Below are positions 22,100-31,889 of a stretch of DNA of 64,000 bases, in pieces. Every line of letters begins with the position of its first letter. Positions within the stretch are counted from its first letter, which is position 1. The position numbers and the translations under genes are program-made. The notes beneath the pieces were generated by a model, which was given only the letters and a program-made list of their open reading frames with translations, did not search any database and had not been told where the DNA came from. Source of the DNA: Diploptera punctata (lineage: Eukaryota; Arthropoda; Insecta; Blattodea; Blaberidae); assembly GCA_030220185.1 (NCBI GenBank), contig JASPKZ010010272.1:3264501-3328500 (forward strand), in the 5' to 3' direction.

Positions 22100-22860
22100 T
22101 CAATAATACTAACAAACTCACTGGCTCCATTGAATCCATAGGTTCATGGTCACACAGACATAAGCTCTCCATACACCCCTATCCTGAGCTACTGTTTTCC
22201 AATCATCCTCTGTATAATCTACTCCCCTCAAATCATGGTTAATGTTATTCTCCCACATCATTCTTGGTCTACCAACTGGGCTTTTCCCTCTGGTATTCCT
22301 ACATGAAGCTTTCATGCACCTCTTTCATTTCCCATTCATGCCCATCGCAGTCTACGAGACTTAACTGTTCTTAATATATGCTGAACTGTTGGATCCACCA
22401 TAGAGAAATATTGGAGAGCAAGAATGCTAATGGCTTCGTTGCCAAGCCCAGCATTTGAAAACAACAACACATATCTGGCTTCCTATAAACTGTCCATCTC
22501 TCTTTGGTCCAAACATTTTTCTAAGAACTTTATTCTCAAATACTGGTAATCTTCCTTCCTACCTTAAAGAGTCCATATTTTGCATCTATATAAATATAAC
22601 TAGGAGAATAATAGTTTTATATATTTTCAGTTTAATGTTTTTTGAAAGGAGTTGGGATGACAAGAGTCCCTGTAATACATAATAGCTTGCATTTTCAGAA
22701 TTGAGCCATGTTTAATTTCTTTGTGCATCTCATTCCTATTCATAATTATTGTTCCTAGGTATTTGAATTCAGCCACTGCTTCAAAATTTCCCTCATTTGT
22801 CATTAGCTGTCCATTTCCATTATATAATGTATTTCTGTGTGTGACCACACAATTAAAAAA
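22100..22860 (-). pseudogene. LINE-B C-terminal part with a nested LINE fragment
   Basis: Minus strand: a segment around 22848-22627 (NGNGQLMTNEGNFEAVAEFK, then YLGTIIMNRNEMHKEIKHGS) is the post-RT YLG region. A C-terminal piece follows at 22315-22118 (RGKSPVGRPRMMWENNINHD). A 90-bp piece of the RNase H LINE (22378-22470) is inserted between them in the opposite orientation. Confidence 0.78.
22378..22470 (+). mobile_element. Very short 3' fragment of the RNase H LINE
   Basis: Encodes EKYWRARMLMASLPSPAF and ends AAAACAACAAC, matching the 3' end of the minus-strand LINE at 2264-4505. It splits the LINE-B ORF, so it is younger than LINE-B here. Confidence 0.75.
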
Positions 22861-23076
22861 TAGAATGAATGTGATTCAATGAGCTTCAGTTGCAATTGAC
22901 CGTAGTACTTCTGATGCTCATTATCATAAGAGTGCTAAAGTGCAGGATTACCGCAGACTGCATTATTAATATGTAATTACATTTGTCTTTTAATTCATAC
23001 TTCTGGAAGCTGAGACTTGTGGGCATGCATCCTAATCAATTACTTTTCTAGTTTCTAAAATAATATTTAAACTTAC

Positions 23077-23250
23077 CTCTAATGGCACAAGATGTTCACT
23101 TTTGACATTGGGGATCACTTGTTTTGTTCCGACAACTTGCACACTGGCTGTTACTTTTATATCCCTACAGTAACCACGCTGAGTATCTTTCCCCTTTATC
23201 ATCCGTCTTACAACATCCCCTGGCATCAATGATCTATCTGCTAAATGAAC
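23077..23250 (-). CDS. UBE2O: UBE2O-like ubiquitin-conjugating enzyme, exon 2
   Basis: Acceptor TATTTTAG precedes 23250 and donor GTAAGT follows 23077. The exon is 174 nt, 58 codons, phase 0 at both ends. It reads VHLADRSLMPGDVVRRMIKG, then KDTQRGYCRDIKVTASVQVV and GTKQVIPNVKSEHLVPLE. The family pattern K..L.DRS..P.DVVR......Q.G...D......V...GT...I of UBE2O is clear. UBE2O is a large E2 enzyme that also acts as its own E3, and this region belongs to its substrate-binding N-terminal CR1 block. Joined to exon 1 it gives continuous protein. Confidence 0.85.
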
Positions 23251-23530
23251 CTAAAATAAATCATAAAAAATAAAATATTTGCATGGTATTTTTAAATTCA
23301 CAATTGAAACATTTATCTAACAACAAAAATACAATCCATAAATTAAATAGACCCAAAATATTAATTCCAATGTAATTGGATTGAATCTTTCAAATGTACT
23401 AGGTTTTATTTTATTATAACACACATCGAAAAGTGTGAGCACAAAATTTATAAATGCTTTAAATAGTACTGCAAATTCACTGTAAATAAATTATAAAATA
23501 TCAACTTCAAAGTAGCAATAAATATATTAC

Positions 23531-23740
23531 CTTTCGCTCTGGTATGACTTCTTCAACTCCAGTCGGATGCCACGCAACACGAATATGTCCCTTTTTCATC
23601 CGGCCTCCTTCTTCAACATCAGAATTTTCATCACTGCTAACAAGTTCCGAATTTTCCAACACCATACCGAATTCAATGTTACCCTTCTTATTAATTCTAT
23701 AAACTTCATCTTCGTAAAAGTACTGGTGTTCAGCAGCCAT
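23531..23740 (-). CDS. UBE2O: UBE2O-like ubiquitin-conjugating enzyme, exon 1 with start codon
   Basis: The first in-frame ATG is at 23740-23738, in context ATCATCATGG (A at -3 and G at +4). The frame reads MAAEHQYFYEDEVYRINKKG, then NIEFGMVLENSELVSSDENS, an acidic stretch, and GHIRVAWHPTGVEEVIPERK. The donor is AAG/GTAATA, phase 0. The pattern E(D/S)EV.R....G...FG.V......S.SDEDS...........G.(V/I)RV.W.P.GV matches the UBE2O N-terminus. The intron to exon 2 is 280 bp. The gene reads leftwards across a 13.4-kb second intron filled with transposons. Confidence 0.85.
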
Positions 23741-25409
23741 GATGATCGTAGCCAACTGACAGGAAGCTATCAAAGCATAGTCTAAGAAATATTTTAATTT
23801 AATTTTGTGCCAAGATATTTATTTATGCACATGTAAATTATTTGATCCAAACCAGAATTTAATGGTAATGCATTATAAGATGTATCTGTCAAAATTTTCA
23901 CACGAAATGTATACTGTTTATTTATCAATTTTATGGTGATTAGCCTCCGAATCTCCCAATGTAGCCAACACAACTCGCAGCTTATAGAAATTTCCTTCCG
24001 AGATCTACACCTTCGATTTTTAAACCATGTTTTTAAGTTCATAAGTTATAAGCATAGAGAAACTTCGAATAGAGGGGAAACTGAGTACAGTGACATCTAA
24101 AAAATTTCGGTCGTTTACGATGAACTACAATGAGCAAACTACAATGGTAGCGCTGTTTCGTAGTAACAGAATATGTAACTAAATAAAACAAATGCAAGGC
24201 ACACGGCGTCGTTCACGGCGTGTTTAACCATTGAGAATCGCTCGGGATTATGGGAAGTTAGCCATTTTGTAAATTTAAATTTTTAACTGCTATCCTTTCG
24301 TTCTATGTAGACGGTACTGTAAATTATCGAAAGTTAAAAATCATTACTTAGATTTTATTTTACTCTAATTTGTAAGTAAATTCAAGCTTGTTTACATTTT
24401 TAATGTGAATCTATTTTCAAAGATAAACCTACTAGAAGTGATAAAATTCTAAGATTTGTTAGGTTAGGAAGAGCGATGTTAGTGTACAGCCATTTCTAAT
24501 AAACATTTTAAAAATGTGACTTTATAATGGACAGATGTACGACATGGCTAAGGTTATTTAATAAATATTGTATAAAATATGTATGTGAGAATAAGGGGTA
24601 GGTCAATTGTACATATTTATTAAAAGAGCTCATAATGCACGTTTTAAAATTTTAATAAACGAAAATAAATTAACATGTTTTTATTTATTTCCATTCTTCC
24701 TTTCTGTTAAAATCAAAGAAAATCTGTAGGTCTGAGAGACTGGGTATACATAATTCCACAATTTAAGATTAATTAATACGTTATTTATTCCTATAAAAGT
24801 TAAATTCCATGATTATTCACCAGATGGCGTTATATAATTATAATTCATAATTTTACCACCAGGCGGTGCTGAATTTCATATTAGTACCAAAAAAAGAACC
24901 GAAAAAATTTAGGTGTCGTTAGTTGTATTACACTAGCGCCGCCTGTGGCATGTACGCGCAACTTGCCTACTTTCTTCTCTGGTACTCTGTGAGTTATAAG
25001 GATTCGTGACGTGTTCCTGACCATTCTGACCTCGGTTCTCTATGTTCCTGACGACATTCCCATTGGATTATCAGTGTTTAAGGAATTAGCTTTGGAAAAA
25101 TTTAAAATGAATAAATTGCCCGCGTAATTTGAAATTAAATAAGAAACTAATAAAATTTTAAAATGTAAAAAAATTGAATTGTTATATATTTAAAATGTAC
25201 AAACTGTTAAAATGATGGTATTTTTTTAAAAACAAAATAGTTACTGAAAAAATCTTTTAATCCTTACATTCCCTATTGGGGATATGCGGGAAAATTAATT
25301 TTATTCACAGGTAAATGCTTACAGCTATCTGCTTCAAATTAAATTTAAGAAAAAAAGTGTTATTTTGTCATCTTATTCCATAATTATTATACTTTTTTTG
25401 TTCAATGCC
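23741..25409. promoter_or_regulatory. Upstream region of the UBE2O-like gene
   Basis: This is the least repeat-laden stretch in the left half. It has local CpG-bearing segments near 24180-24260 and 24930-25040, as expected around an arthropod promoter. Two CTCF-like sequences occur at 24818-24830 (CACCAGATGGCGT) and 24856-24871 (CCACCAGGCGGTGCTG). No TATA box or initiator can be assigned with confidence. Confidence 0.35.
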
Positions 25410-25740
25410 GCAATGTTGTCATTTCAACATTCTAGTATTCTCTCCTGGCATGGTATTTCTGAGGTTGGGGCGCCTGGAAGGTGGAGTTACGCTGCCCCGA
25501 TGATATATGATAGGTGATGATGATGGTAATGATGCGCCAGGAGAGGTCTTAATCCTAAACTTAATGAATATGTTAATGATAATAATGATGGCCAGATGAT
25601 GTTTGGGGACTGTTTGGACCTTAAAGTTTCCTGACATTTGTCTTAAAGGTGAGGAAAACCCTGAAAAAAAAAATCATCCAGGAAACTTGTCCTGACTGGG
25701 GATTGAACCTTAGCCAACTGCATGACAAGGCAGCATTGTT
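25410..25740 (-). mobile_element. SINE-C, full-length copy including the D-type tail
   Basis: Minus strand: tRNA-like head (about 25740-25680, GGTTCAATCCCCAGTCAGG), link with TTCCTGACATTTG, CATCATCTGGCCATCATT, then a tail with TTAGGATTAAGACCTCTCCT and CACCTTCCAGGCGCCCC. This copy shows that the separate fragments at 34740-34950 and 45100-45330 are tails of the same SINE. Confidence 0.75.
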
Positions 25741-26619
25741 CATTATTCCAAACTATTAGAAAAAGTTGCAATTTACACATTAATAGTGATTCTATGAATT
25801 TATTTTTCTGGTATAAGTGTAGAGCAAGGCACTCAAAACTATATTGTTTGCTGTAGCATGAAGTACAGAAAGCTGTAATCCAGATTAAATCCAAATCCAT
25901 TTGGATGAAATAAATACAGAAAATAATCTTAAATAATAGTACAAGTGAATGTATAGAGGAGTTTACATATTGCAGGATGCCTGAGAAATCTCAATTAATT
26001 TCCAGAGAAATGCGAATTTTAACTTTTCAATTGTATGAATTCTGAAAGATGTTAACTACAGAACAACAAATAGCAGTCGTATCTTGGAAAATCAATGGAG
26101 TGTCCTTTGCTGAGGACGAAGCAAGATGTAGCAAGATGTCCGATGAGTTTGAGGATTTCACACTTTGCTGATAATACTTCATAAAATATAACACATTGTA
26201 ATTATGAGATTTAGCTTTCTTTACACCTTGAGAGGAACTGTCACATGCAGAAACAGTACTTTTATTTAAGAACTTACGCATTTTAAAGTTAGTTCTTGTT
26301 AAGAATATGTATATATTCTGTTCCATTATGATTATTTTGACCAGTTATACAGCTGTGCAACAATAGCTAACAATGTGATTGAACAGAATAAATCTTTGTA
26401 TAAACTGCCATATTGTTGAAGAGTGTGCACAGACTTACAAATTAATAATTATCAAGCAGCAGCGAAGTGAATGGAGGGGTAGGCAATAATTTCATTCTCG
26501 AAAAGGGGTTTGTGAATGTAAGAAGTTTGAGAACCACTGCCTGTGAAATTTACAAGAAATTACATTAAAAATAATGAATTACATTTAAATAAATTAAAAA
26601 TATAATCATAATAAAAGCA

Positions 26620-27095
26620 AAGATTAAGAGAGGAATTAATGGACAAGATTCACCAGCTGCTTAACATGATTTCGGATAATGAGACTATTCCAAATGAATG
26701 CACAGCATCTATTATAACAATCTATAAGAAAGAAGATAACACTGATCATTACTTTCAACTTCATACAAATTTTTATTAAATGTATTAGTATTCCTTACAT
26801 TGATGACATAATAATCCTGAATATGTATTTAGAAAACTTCAAGTAAGCCAAATGCGCTTCTTACGATCATTGTTAGAAGTTAATAGACTGGATCACCAAA
26901 GGAACACTATTATCAGAGGATGGCAAGAAATAGACTTCCAAAATTGGCATTCCAATATACCCCAACTGGACATAGGGACCAAGGAAGACCAAAACATCGG
27001 TGGAAAGATCAAGACCATCTTTGCTAGGTTTACCATACAGGCCACATGGCCTAAAACGAATTTGTCCATGATGATGATGATGATATGAATTTAAA
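26620..27095 (+). pseudogene. LINE fragment, RT fingers joined to the C-terminus
   Basis: Plus strand, with shifts: MISDNETIPNECTASIITIY and KKEDNTDHY resemble the RT finger motif (W...I..P.YKKGD...C.NYRG). After a deletion comes MRFLRSLLEVNRLDHQRNTI and a tail ending in a (GAT)n run at 27066-27087. The catalytic RT core is deleted. Confidence 0.65.
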
Positions 27096-27317
27096 GGAAA
27101 TAAGCTTACAATACACCAGATTTTTAATATAATATAGAAAATAAATTGAAATATGACGGTGCTGTACTTACATTATATATAGACTTCAAAAAGTCATACA
27201 ATTCAATTGAGAGAGAAATTGTACAGTATCCTGATATATCTTAAAATTCCTAAAAAGTTACTTACTTGAATGTAACAAAAATTCACAGGAAGTGACACTT
27301 ACATAGCAAATATCAAC

Positions 27318-27522
27318 AGAATATAAATATGAATAGGAAACTTCACAACTCATCTCATTAAATATTCCTTTCTCATCTGAGATGTTTCGAAAATCTTTGT
27401 TTTCATCATCAGCTAAATTCTGACACTCTGAATTGAGCAATTGACATCATGTCAGGTAAAAGAAGCATATTTATGAGGTGAGGTGGAGTGTGAAGTTTCC
27501 AATTCACATTTATATTCTATTA
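27318..27522. mobile_element. Fold-back PLE derivative
   Basis: Outer inverted repeats GGAAACTTCACA / TGTGAAGTTTCC enclose PLE-type ends (CAACTCATCTCATT and TATGAGGTGAGG). One hammerhead-like core lies on the minus strand. Confidence 0.6.
27372..27412 (-). ncRNA. Hammerhead-like core, altered stem III
   Basis: Minus strand: CUGAUGA (27412-27406), U, stem II GAAAA/UUUUC, then GAAAC. The boxes are canonical, but the sequence after GAAAC pairs as CAUC/GAUG and no NUH triplet sits in the usual place, so cleavage is doubtful. Confidence 0.45.
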
Positions 27523-27966
27523 TTCAAATGTGTCTAAATAGCACAAGGAATAGGGACAGGTAATGCAAACAGTATTCAAATTTTCAATGTTTTCATTCAT
27601 ATTAAAGGACTAATTAATATTTTAAGAGAAAAATTTTGCCTAAACCAGGATCTAAACCCAGGATCTCTTGTTTTTTTTTAATTCACAATAAGTAAAGCAA
27701 GGAGGTGCACTATCTCCTTTGCTATTCAATTTTGTACCAGAGCATGCAAACACAACTTTAGAGGACAAAAAGGGCATATAACTCAAAGGTATTAATGAGG
27801 CTCATTAAATGAGCTGTTGGTATATTCTCATGATGCAATAGTATTAGGCGATAGTAAAAAATACTAAAAACGAACATATATATATAATATTAGATAACAC
27901 TAAGAAACTGGACCTAAAACTCAATATCAAGACAACTAAATACATGTACAAACATAGAAATGCATT

Positions 27967-28632
27967 TAACTTTTACAGGAATTAATCACTATGAGGTTTA
28001 ATTTTTTATAAAAGAAACAGAAAAAATAAAATTCAAGAAATTCACTTACCATCCATTGAAACACCATAAATTTAAAAAAAAATTCAAAAAGTTTAATATA
28101 AGATTAGTACCAAAGAACGAATACAGCCTTAATAGGATAATTAAAAACAATAAAAATGAAAGAATTGAAGATGAAAACAAATCAGGAATTTATCAGATCA
28201 AATGCAGGGATTGCGACAAAATTTATATTGCAAAAACAAAAAGAAATTTGAAAACAAGGGTGAAAGAACATCTTAGAAACGTCAAAAATGGAGAAATGGA
28301 ATAGTCAGCAGTAGCTGCTCATGCTTGGTCCGAAAAACATTTAATTGAAGCCAGTCTAATTAAACAAATAGACAAACAAAAGGATCTCACGATTTGGCAA
28401 AGGATCCACATTCAGAAAAACAAAGGAAAACTATGAACTTCGAAATTCCTGCAAATTCTGACCTGATCCAGAGGTTCATCGGTCCACCAACAGAGGGAAG
28501 AAGAAGAGTTTCTTCCGATCGACATAACATCAGTCGCCAAAATAGTACTGAAGATGAGACTGTTATGGTCTCAAAATCATGATCTATTTAGAAGATTTGT
28601 ATGAGGAGAGGTAAGAAACATTTAATTTTACC
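27967..28632 (+). mobile_element. Penelope-like element, 666-bp truncated copy with GIY-YIG
   Basis: A 13-bp target duplication ATAGAAATGCATT flanks it (27954-27966 and 28633-28645). The 5' end is TAACTTTTACAGGAATTAAT followed by CACTATGAGGTTTAATTT. The frame at 28056-28304 contains SGIYQIKCRDCDKIYIAKTK, the GIY...YIG core with YIG changed to YIA, then RNLKTRVKEHLRNVKNGEME and a stop. A further piece, MNFEIPANSDLIQRFIG, follows. A hammerhead core lies at 28548-28584. The RT domain is missing, so this copy needed help to move. Confidence 0.85.
28548..28584 (+). ncRNA. Hammerhead ribozyme core, AUC variant
   Basis: CUGAAGA (28548-28554), U, stem II GAGAC/GUCUC with loop UGUUAUG, AAAAU in place of GAAAC, loop CAUG, then AUC (28582-28584). 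The C15.2-G16.2 pair is replaced by U-A, keeping stem III. G12 is replaced by A, which should cripple catalysis. Confidence 0.5.
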
Positions 28633-28723
28633 ATAGAAATGCATTATTAAAGCGGAATTGATACTTAACAACAAATAAAGGAATTTTTTTAAATGGAGAG
28701 GAATTCAAATACCTAGGAATAAA

Positions 28724-28913
28724 TAAGTTTGGTCTGCCTTCATCTTATCTCATAATTCTTTTTTATTGTAAGACATGTTTCAAAGCTTCATCTTCAAATG
28801 TCTTACAAGAAACAACAAATTATCAGGTAAGATGAAGGCAGACCAAACTTATTCATTAAGTAGAACCTCACAATATTACTTCCTATTGTATTTTCATAAT
28901 AAACTAGGAATAA
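28724..28913. mobile_element. Short fold-back PLE derivative
   Basis: A target duplication CTAGGAATAAA lies at 28713-28723 and 28914-28924. Arms are inverted (AAGTTTGGTCTGCCTTCATC / GATGAAGGCAGACCAAACTT) and the end carries GAACCTCACAATATTACTTCC. A reduced hammerhead-like core lies on the minus strand at 28772-28797: UUGAAGA, very short stem II, GAAAC, AU, GUC; C3 is replaced by U. Confidence 0.75.
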
Positions 28914-29859
28914 AGATTACAATTTAGGGATGAGGTGCAGAAAGAAATTAAACATAGGCTGAACTCTGAAAACATATACTATTATATTATGCATTACAGG
29001 TACTTTTGTGACCCAAACTTCTCTAAAAAATTAATAAAAATATATAAAGTGGTGATTCTTCCAATTTTATGGCTGCAAAACAGACTTTTATTTAAAGAGA
29101 GGATAAAAGGCTATAAGCATTTGATAGTAAAGAGCTTAAGAAAGTTTTTGGACCAATGAGAGAAGAAAAAACAAATGAAGGAGAAAATTATGTAACAATG
29201 AGGTACATGATCTTCATGGGAAACCAGATGTATTGCAAACAAACCTCATAGACTGTAATCAAGCCAATATGAGAAATTAAACCAATTGATTGAGTAATTC
29301 ATATTATACATATTAATGAATAGTTAATTTCTTTTGAACATTTTTGGACCAAAGAAAGATGAACAGACAGGTGAATGGAGAAGACTACATAACAGTGAAC
29401 TACATGGTCTTGACATGTGGCACGAATGGGGAATGAAAGAAGTGCATGGAAGCTTCTTGTACGAAAACCAGAGGGAAAATGCCCAGTTGGTAGACCAAGA
29501 ATCAGGTGGGAGAATAACATTAAATATGATTTGAGGGAAGTGGATTGTACAGGGGATGATTGGAAAACATTAGGTCAGGATAGGGATGTATGGAGAGCTT
29601 ATGTCTGCACGGCCGTGAACCTTCAGGTTCGATAGTGCCAGTGAGTTAGTTAATGAATAATTAATTGGTTGCTTCGATGTTTTTATTAAAGTCCCATGAG
29701 CTGATTAGATCGGCTCTGATGCTTCTGTCCATTACCTGCCGGACAATATACTTAAACTACTTGCAAAGTCGATCACATCAGCAGATGTGATTTAAATCTC
29801 TGACACAAGAGATTTTACCAGTGGCATATAGAGGGTTAATTTAACACTTCTCACTGAAG

Positions 29860-30116
29860 GATAAATTATATTTGAAGAGTAAAATTATATGCTCAGACTG
29901 AGGTTTGAACCCAGGACCTTTGGCTTTCTAGGCCAATGCTCCCACTGAGCTACCTAAGAAACTCCAAACTAAACACAATTTTTTTAACAAAAATTTGCAT
30001 TTAGATTGGAATTTTTTAAGAAAAATTTGCATTTAGGTTGGAGTTTCTCAGATAGTTCAGTGGTAGAGCATGGCCTAAAAAGCCAAAGGTCCTGGGTTCA
30101 AACCCCAGTCTGAGTT
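29860..30116. repeat. Pair of old tRNA-like repeats in inverted orientation
   Basis: tRNA-like domains at 29891-29956 (minus) and 30046-30114 (plus) carry T arms GGTTTGAACCC and GGGTTCAAACCCC. The anticodon-loop region differs from that of the arrays at the window ends. A PLE is inserted at the 3' end of the second copy. Confidence 0.7.
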
Positions 30117-30221
30117 CATAGTTAAATATGGGAAATAACATTATGAGGTTCTTAATTTGTAAATTAATGAGTCATTTTTTAACATCTTACCTCATATTTT
30201 ATGTTTCTTCAAACACGGGAA

Positions 30222-30942
30222 TTAGTTTTCGAGAGAAGGATCTCTCTCATTTTCAATCGACAATATGACTACCGGATTTTCGTTGGAATCTCCACCAATA
30301 ACATTGCCATCTGGTGTTGATTTGATGAACTCTGAGATGAAGTCATGTTCATCAGGAATCTCGAAATTCATGGATCTAAATTTGTTCTTCTGAATATGTA
30401 TCTTCTCCCAAATTGTCAATTCTAAAGGTTTTTCCAAATGTTTTAAAAGTAGGGCTTCTTTTTCAATTTCACCATTTTTAATATTTCTGAAGTGTTCCTT
30501 AGTGTGAGTGTCCAAATTTCTTTTTGTTTTTCCTATGTATACTTTATTGCAGTCCTTACAATTAATTTGGTAAATTCCAGATTTTTTGCTATCTGGGGTG
30601 TTCAATTTCTTATTAGTTATTAACAGATTACCAAGGCTAAATTTATTATGTATTTCAGGATGATACATAATTTTCTTAAATTGTTTTCCTTCCTTTGAAT
30701 CAGATTGCAGGGTAGTGTATTCTTTTAATCTTTTTTTTTGTTGTCTGAATTTCTTTAATTTATTTACAATGATTTATTTTCCAAAACCACTTAAATTGGC
30801 TATGTTCAAAATGTGATTGTATTTTTTCTTAAAATCTTCTTCATTTAATGGAACATTTAATAATGTATATATCAAACTGTTGAAAATTGCATGTTTATGC
30901 GCAATATGATTGAAACCTGAAGATTTTATATAATTCAATATA
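30222..30942 (-). pseudogene. PLE GIY-YIG endonuclease, minus arm
   Basis: The frame at 30222-30668 contains SGIYQINCKDCNKVYIGKTK, an intact GIY...YIG core, followed by RNLDTHTKEHFRNIKNGEIE. A deletion removes the AIAAHSLLENH segment present in the plus arm. The C-terminus reads LELTIWEKIHIQKNK and ends with ERDPSLEN. Upstream, RT-thumb sequence is visible but broken by a stop and frameshifts near 30770-30940. Confidence 0.78.
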
Positions 30943-30945
30943 TAT

Positions 30946-31704
30946 AGGAAGGATACTCATACAGACAATTATATAAGATCTTCAGGTTTCAATCATATTG
31001 CGCATAAACATGCAATTTTCAACAGTTTGATATATAGATTATTAAATGTTCCATTAAATTAAGGAGATTTTGAGAAAGAATACAATCACATTTTGAACAT
31101 AGCCAATTTAAATGGTTTTGGAAAAGATATAATTGTAAATAAATTAAAGAAATTCAGACAACAAAAAAGATTAAAAGAATACACTACCCTGCAATCTGAT
31201 TCAAAGAAAGGAAAACAATTTAAGAAAATTACGTATCATCCTGAAATACATAACAAATTTCAAAAAAATTTTAAGAAATTCAATATTACATTGGCACCAA
31301 TAAATAAATTTAGCCTTGGTAATCTATTAATAACTAATAAGAAATTGAACACCCCAGATAGCAAAAAATCTGGAATTTATCAAATTAATTGTAAGGACTG
31401 CAATAAAATATACATAGGAAAAACAAAAAGAAATAAGGAACACTTCAGAAATATTAAAAATGGTGAAATTGAAATATCAGCTATTGCGGCACATAGTTTA
31501 TTGGAGAATCATAAAATTGAAAAAGAAGCCCTACTTTTAAAACATTTGGATAAACCTTTAGAATTGACAATTTGGGAGAAGATATACATTCAGAAGAACA
31601 AATTTAGATCTATGAATTTCGAGATTCCTGATGAACGTGACCTCATCTCAAAGTTCATCAAATCAATACCAGATGGCAACGTTATTGATGGAGATTCCAA
31701 ATAA
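30946..31704 (+). pseudogene. PLE RT C-terminus and GIY-YIG endonuclease, plus arm
   Basis: The plus strand reads DTHTDNYIRSSGFNHIAHKH, the end of a PLE reverse transcriptase, with a stop after LLNVPLN near 31061. The frame from 31093 to 31704 then runs 203 codons: a Lys-rich linker, SGIYQINCKDCNKIYIGKTK (GIY...YIG), a short deletion after KRN, the segment IAAHSLLENHKIEKEALLLK with its conserved His and Glu region, and LTIWEKIYIQKNK. It is the longest PLE frame in the window, but the catalytic RT motifs are absent. Confidence 0.82.
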
Positions 31705-31889
31705 AATCCGGTAGTCATAATGTCGGTTGAAAATGGGAAAGATCCTTCTCTCGAAAACTAGTTCCCGTGTTTGAAGAGACATAAAATATGTGGTAAGATG
31801 TTAAAAAATGACTAATTAATTTACTCAGTCTGAGTGTATAATTTTTCTCTTCAAATATAATTGATCACTTCTTTGACTTAGCATGTCCA

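Larger units (their letters stand above)
27690..29655 (+). pseudogene. LINE-B with two nested PLE insertions
   Basis: Plus strand pieces in order: RT motif KQGGALSPLLFNFVPEHA (about 27695-27750), the decayed YADD region, a segment ending TKYMYKHRNAF at 27966; then, after the first PLE, GEEFKYLGI (28690-28723); then, after the second PLE, a post-RT region (VQKEIKHRLNSENIYYYIMH, 28930-29150). The last part is FGPKKDEQTGEWRRLHNSEL followed by the C-terminus GRPRIRWENNIKYDLREVDC. The tail after the stop (29633-29635) is GTGCCAGTGAGTTAGTTAATG. Removing both insertions restores the order of the ORF, though frameshifts remain. Confidence 0.8.
30116..31825. mobile_element. Large palindrome of two PLE 3' halves
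   Basis: Two truncated PLE copies meet head to head at about 30942: a minus copy (30116-30942) and a plus copy (30943-31825). CAGTCTGAGT occurs on both sides (30106-30115 and 31826-31835), a 10-bp target duplication inside a tRNA-like repeat. The arms are highly similar over about 800 bp, so the whole could fold as one long hairpin. Each outer end carries the degenerate hammerhead-like segment GAGAGA...UCUCUC-GAAAAC. Confidence 0.78.

Noticed and set aside
23794..24042. An 82-codon minus-strand frame upstream of UBE2O exon 1
   Set aside because: Low-complexity AT-rich frame in the probable 5' untranslated or promoter region, with no family resemblance.
26520..26545. A hAT terminus (GTTTGAGAACCACTGCC)
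   Set aside because: It looks like a hAT end, but I found no matching opposite end or 8-bp duplication nearby.
30116..31825. The GAGAGA..UCUCUC-GAAAAC segments at 30220 and 31735 (also 59210 and 59700) as active hammerheads
   Set aside because: Stem II is strong, but the first box is UUGAAAA and the triplet is GUG; several essential bases are wrong. They are best seen as decayed relatives.
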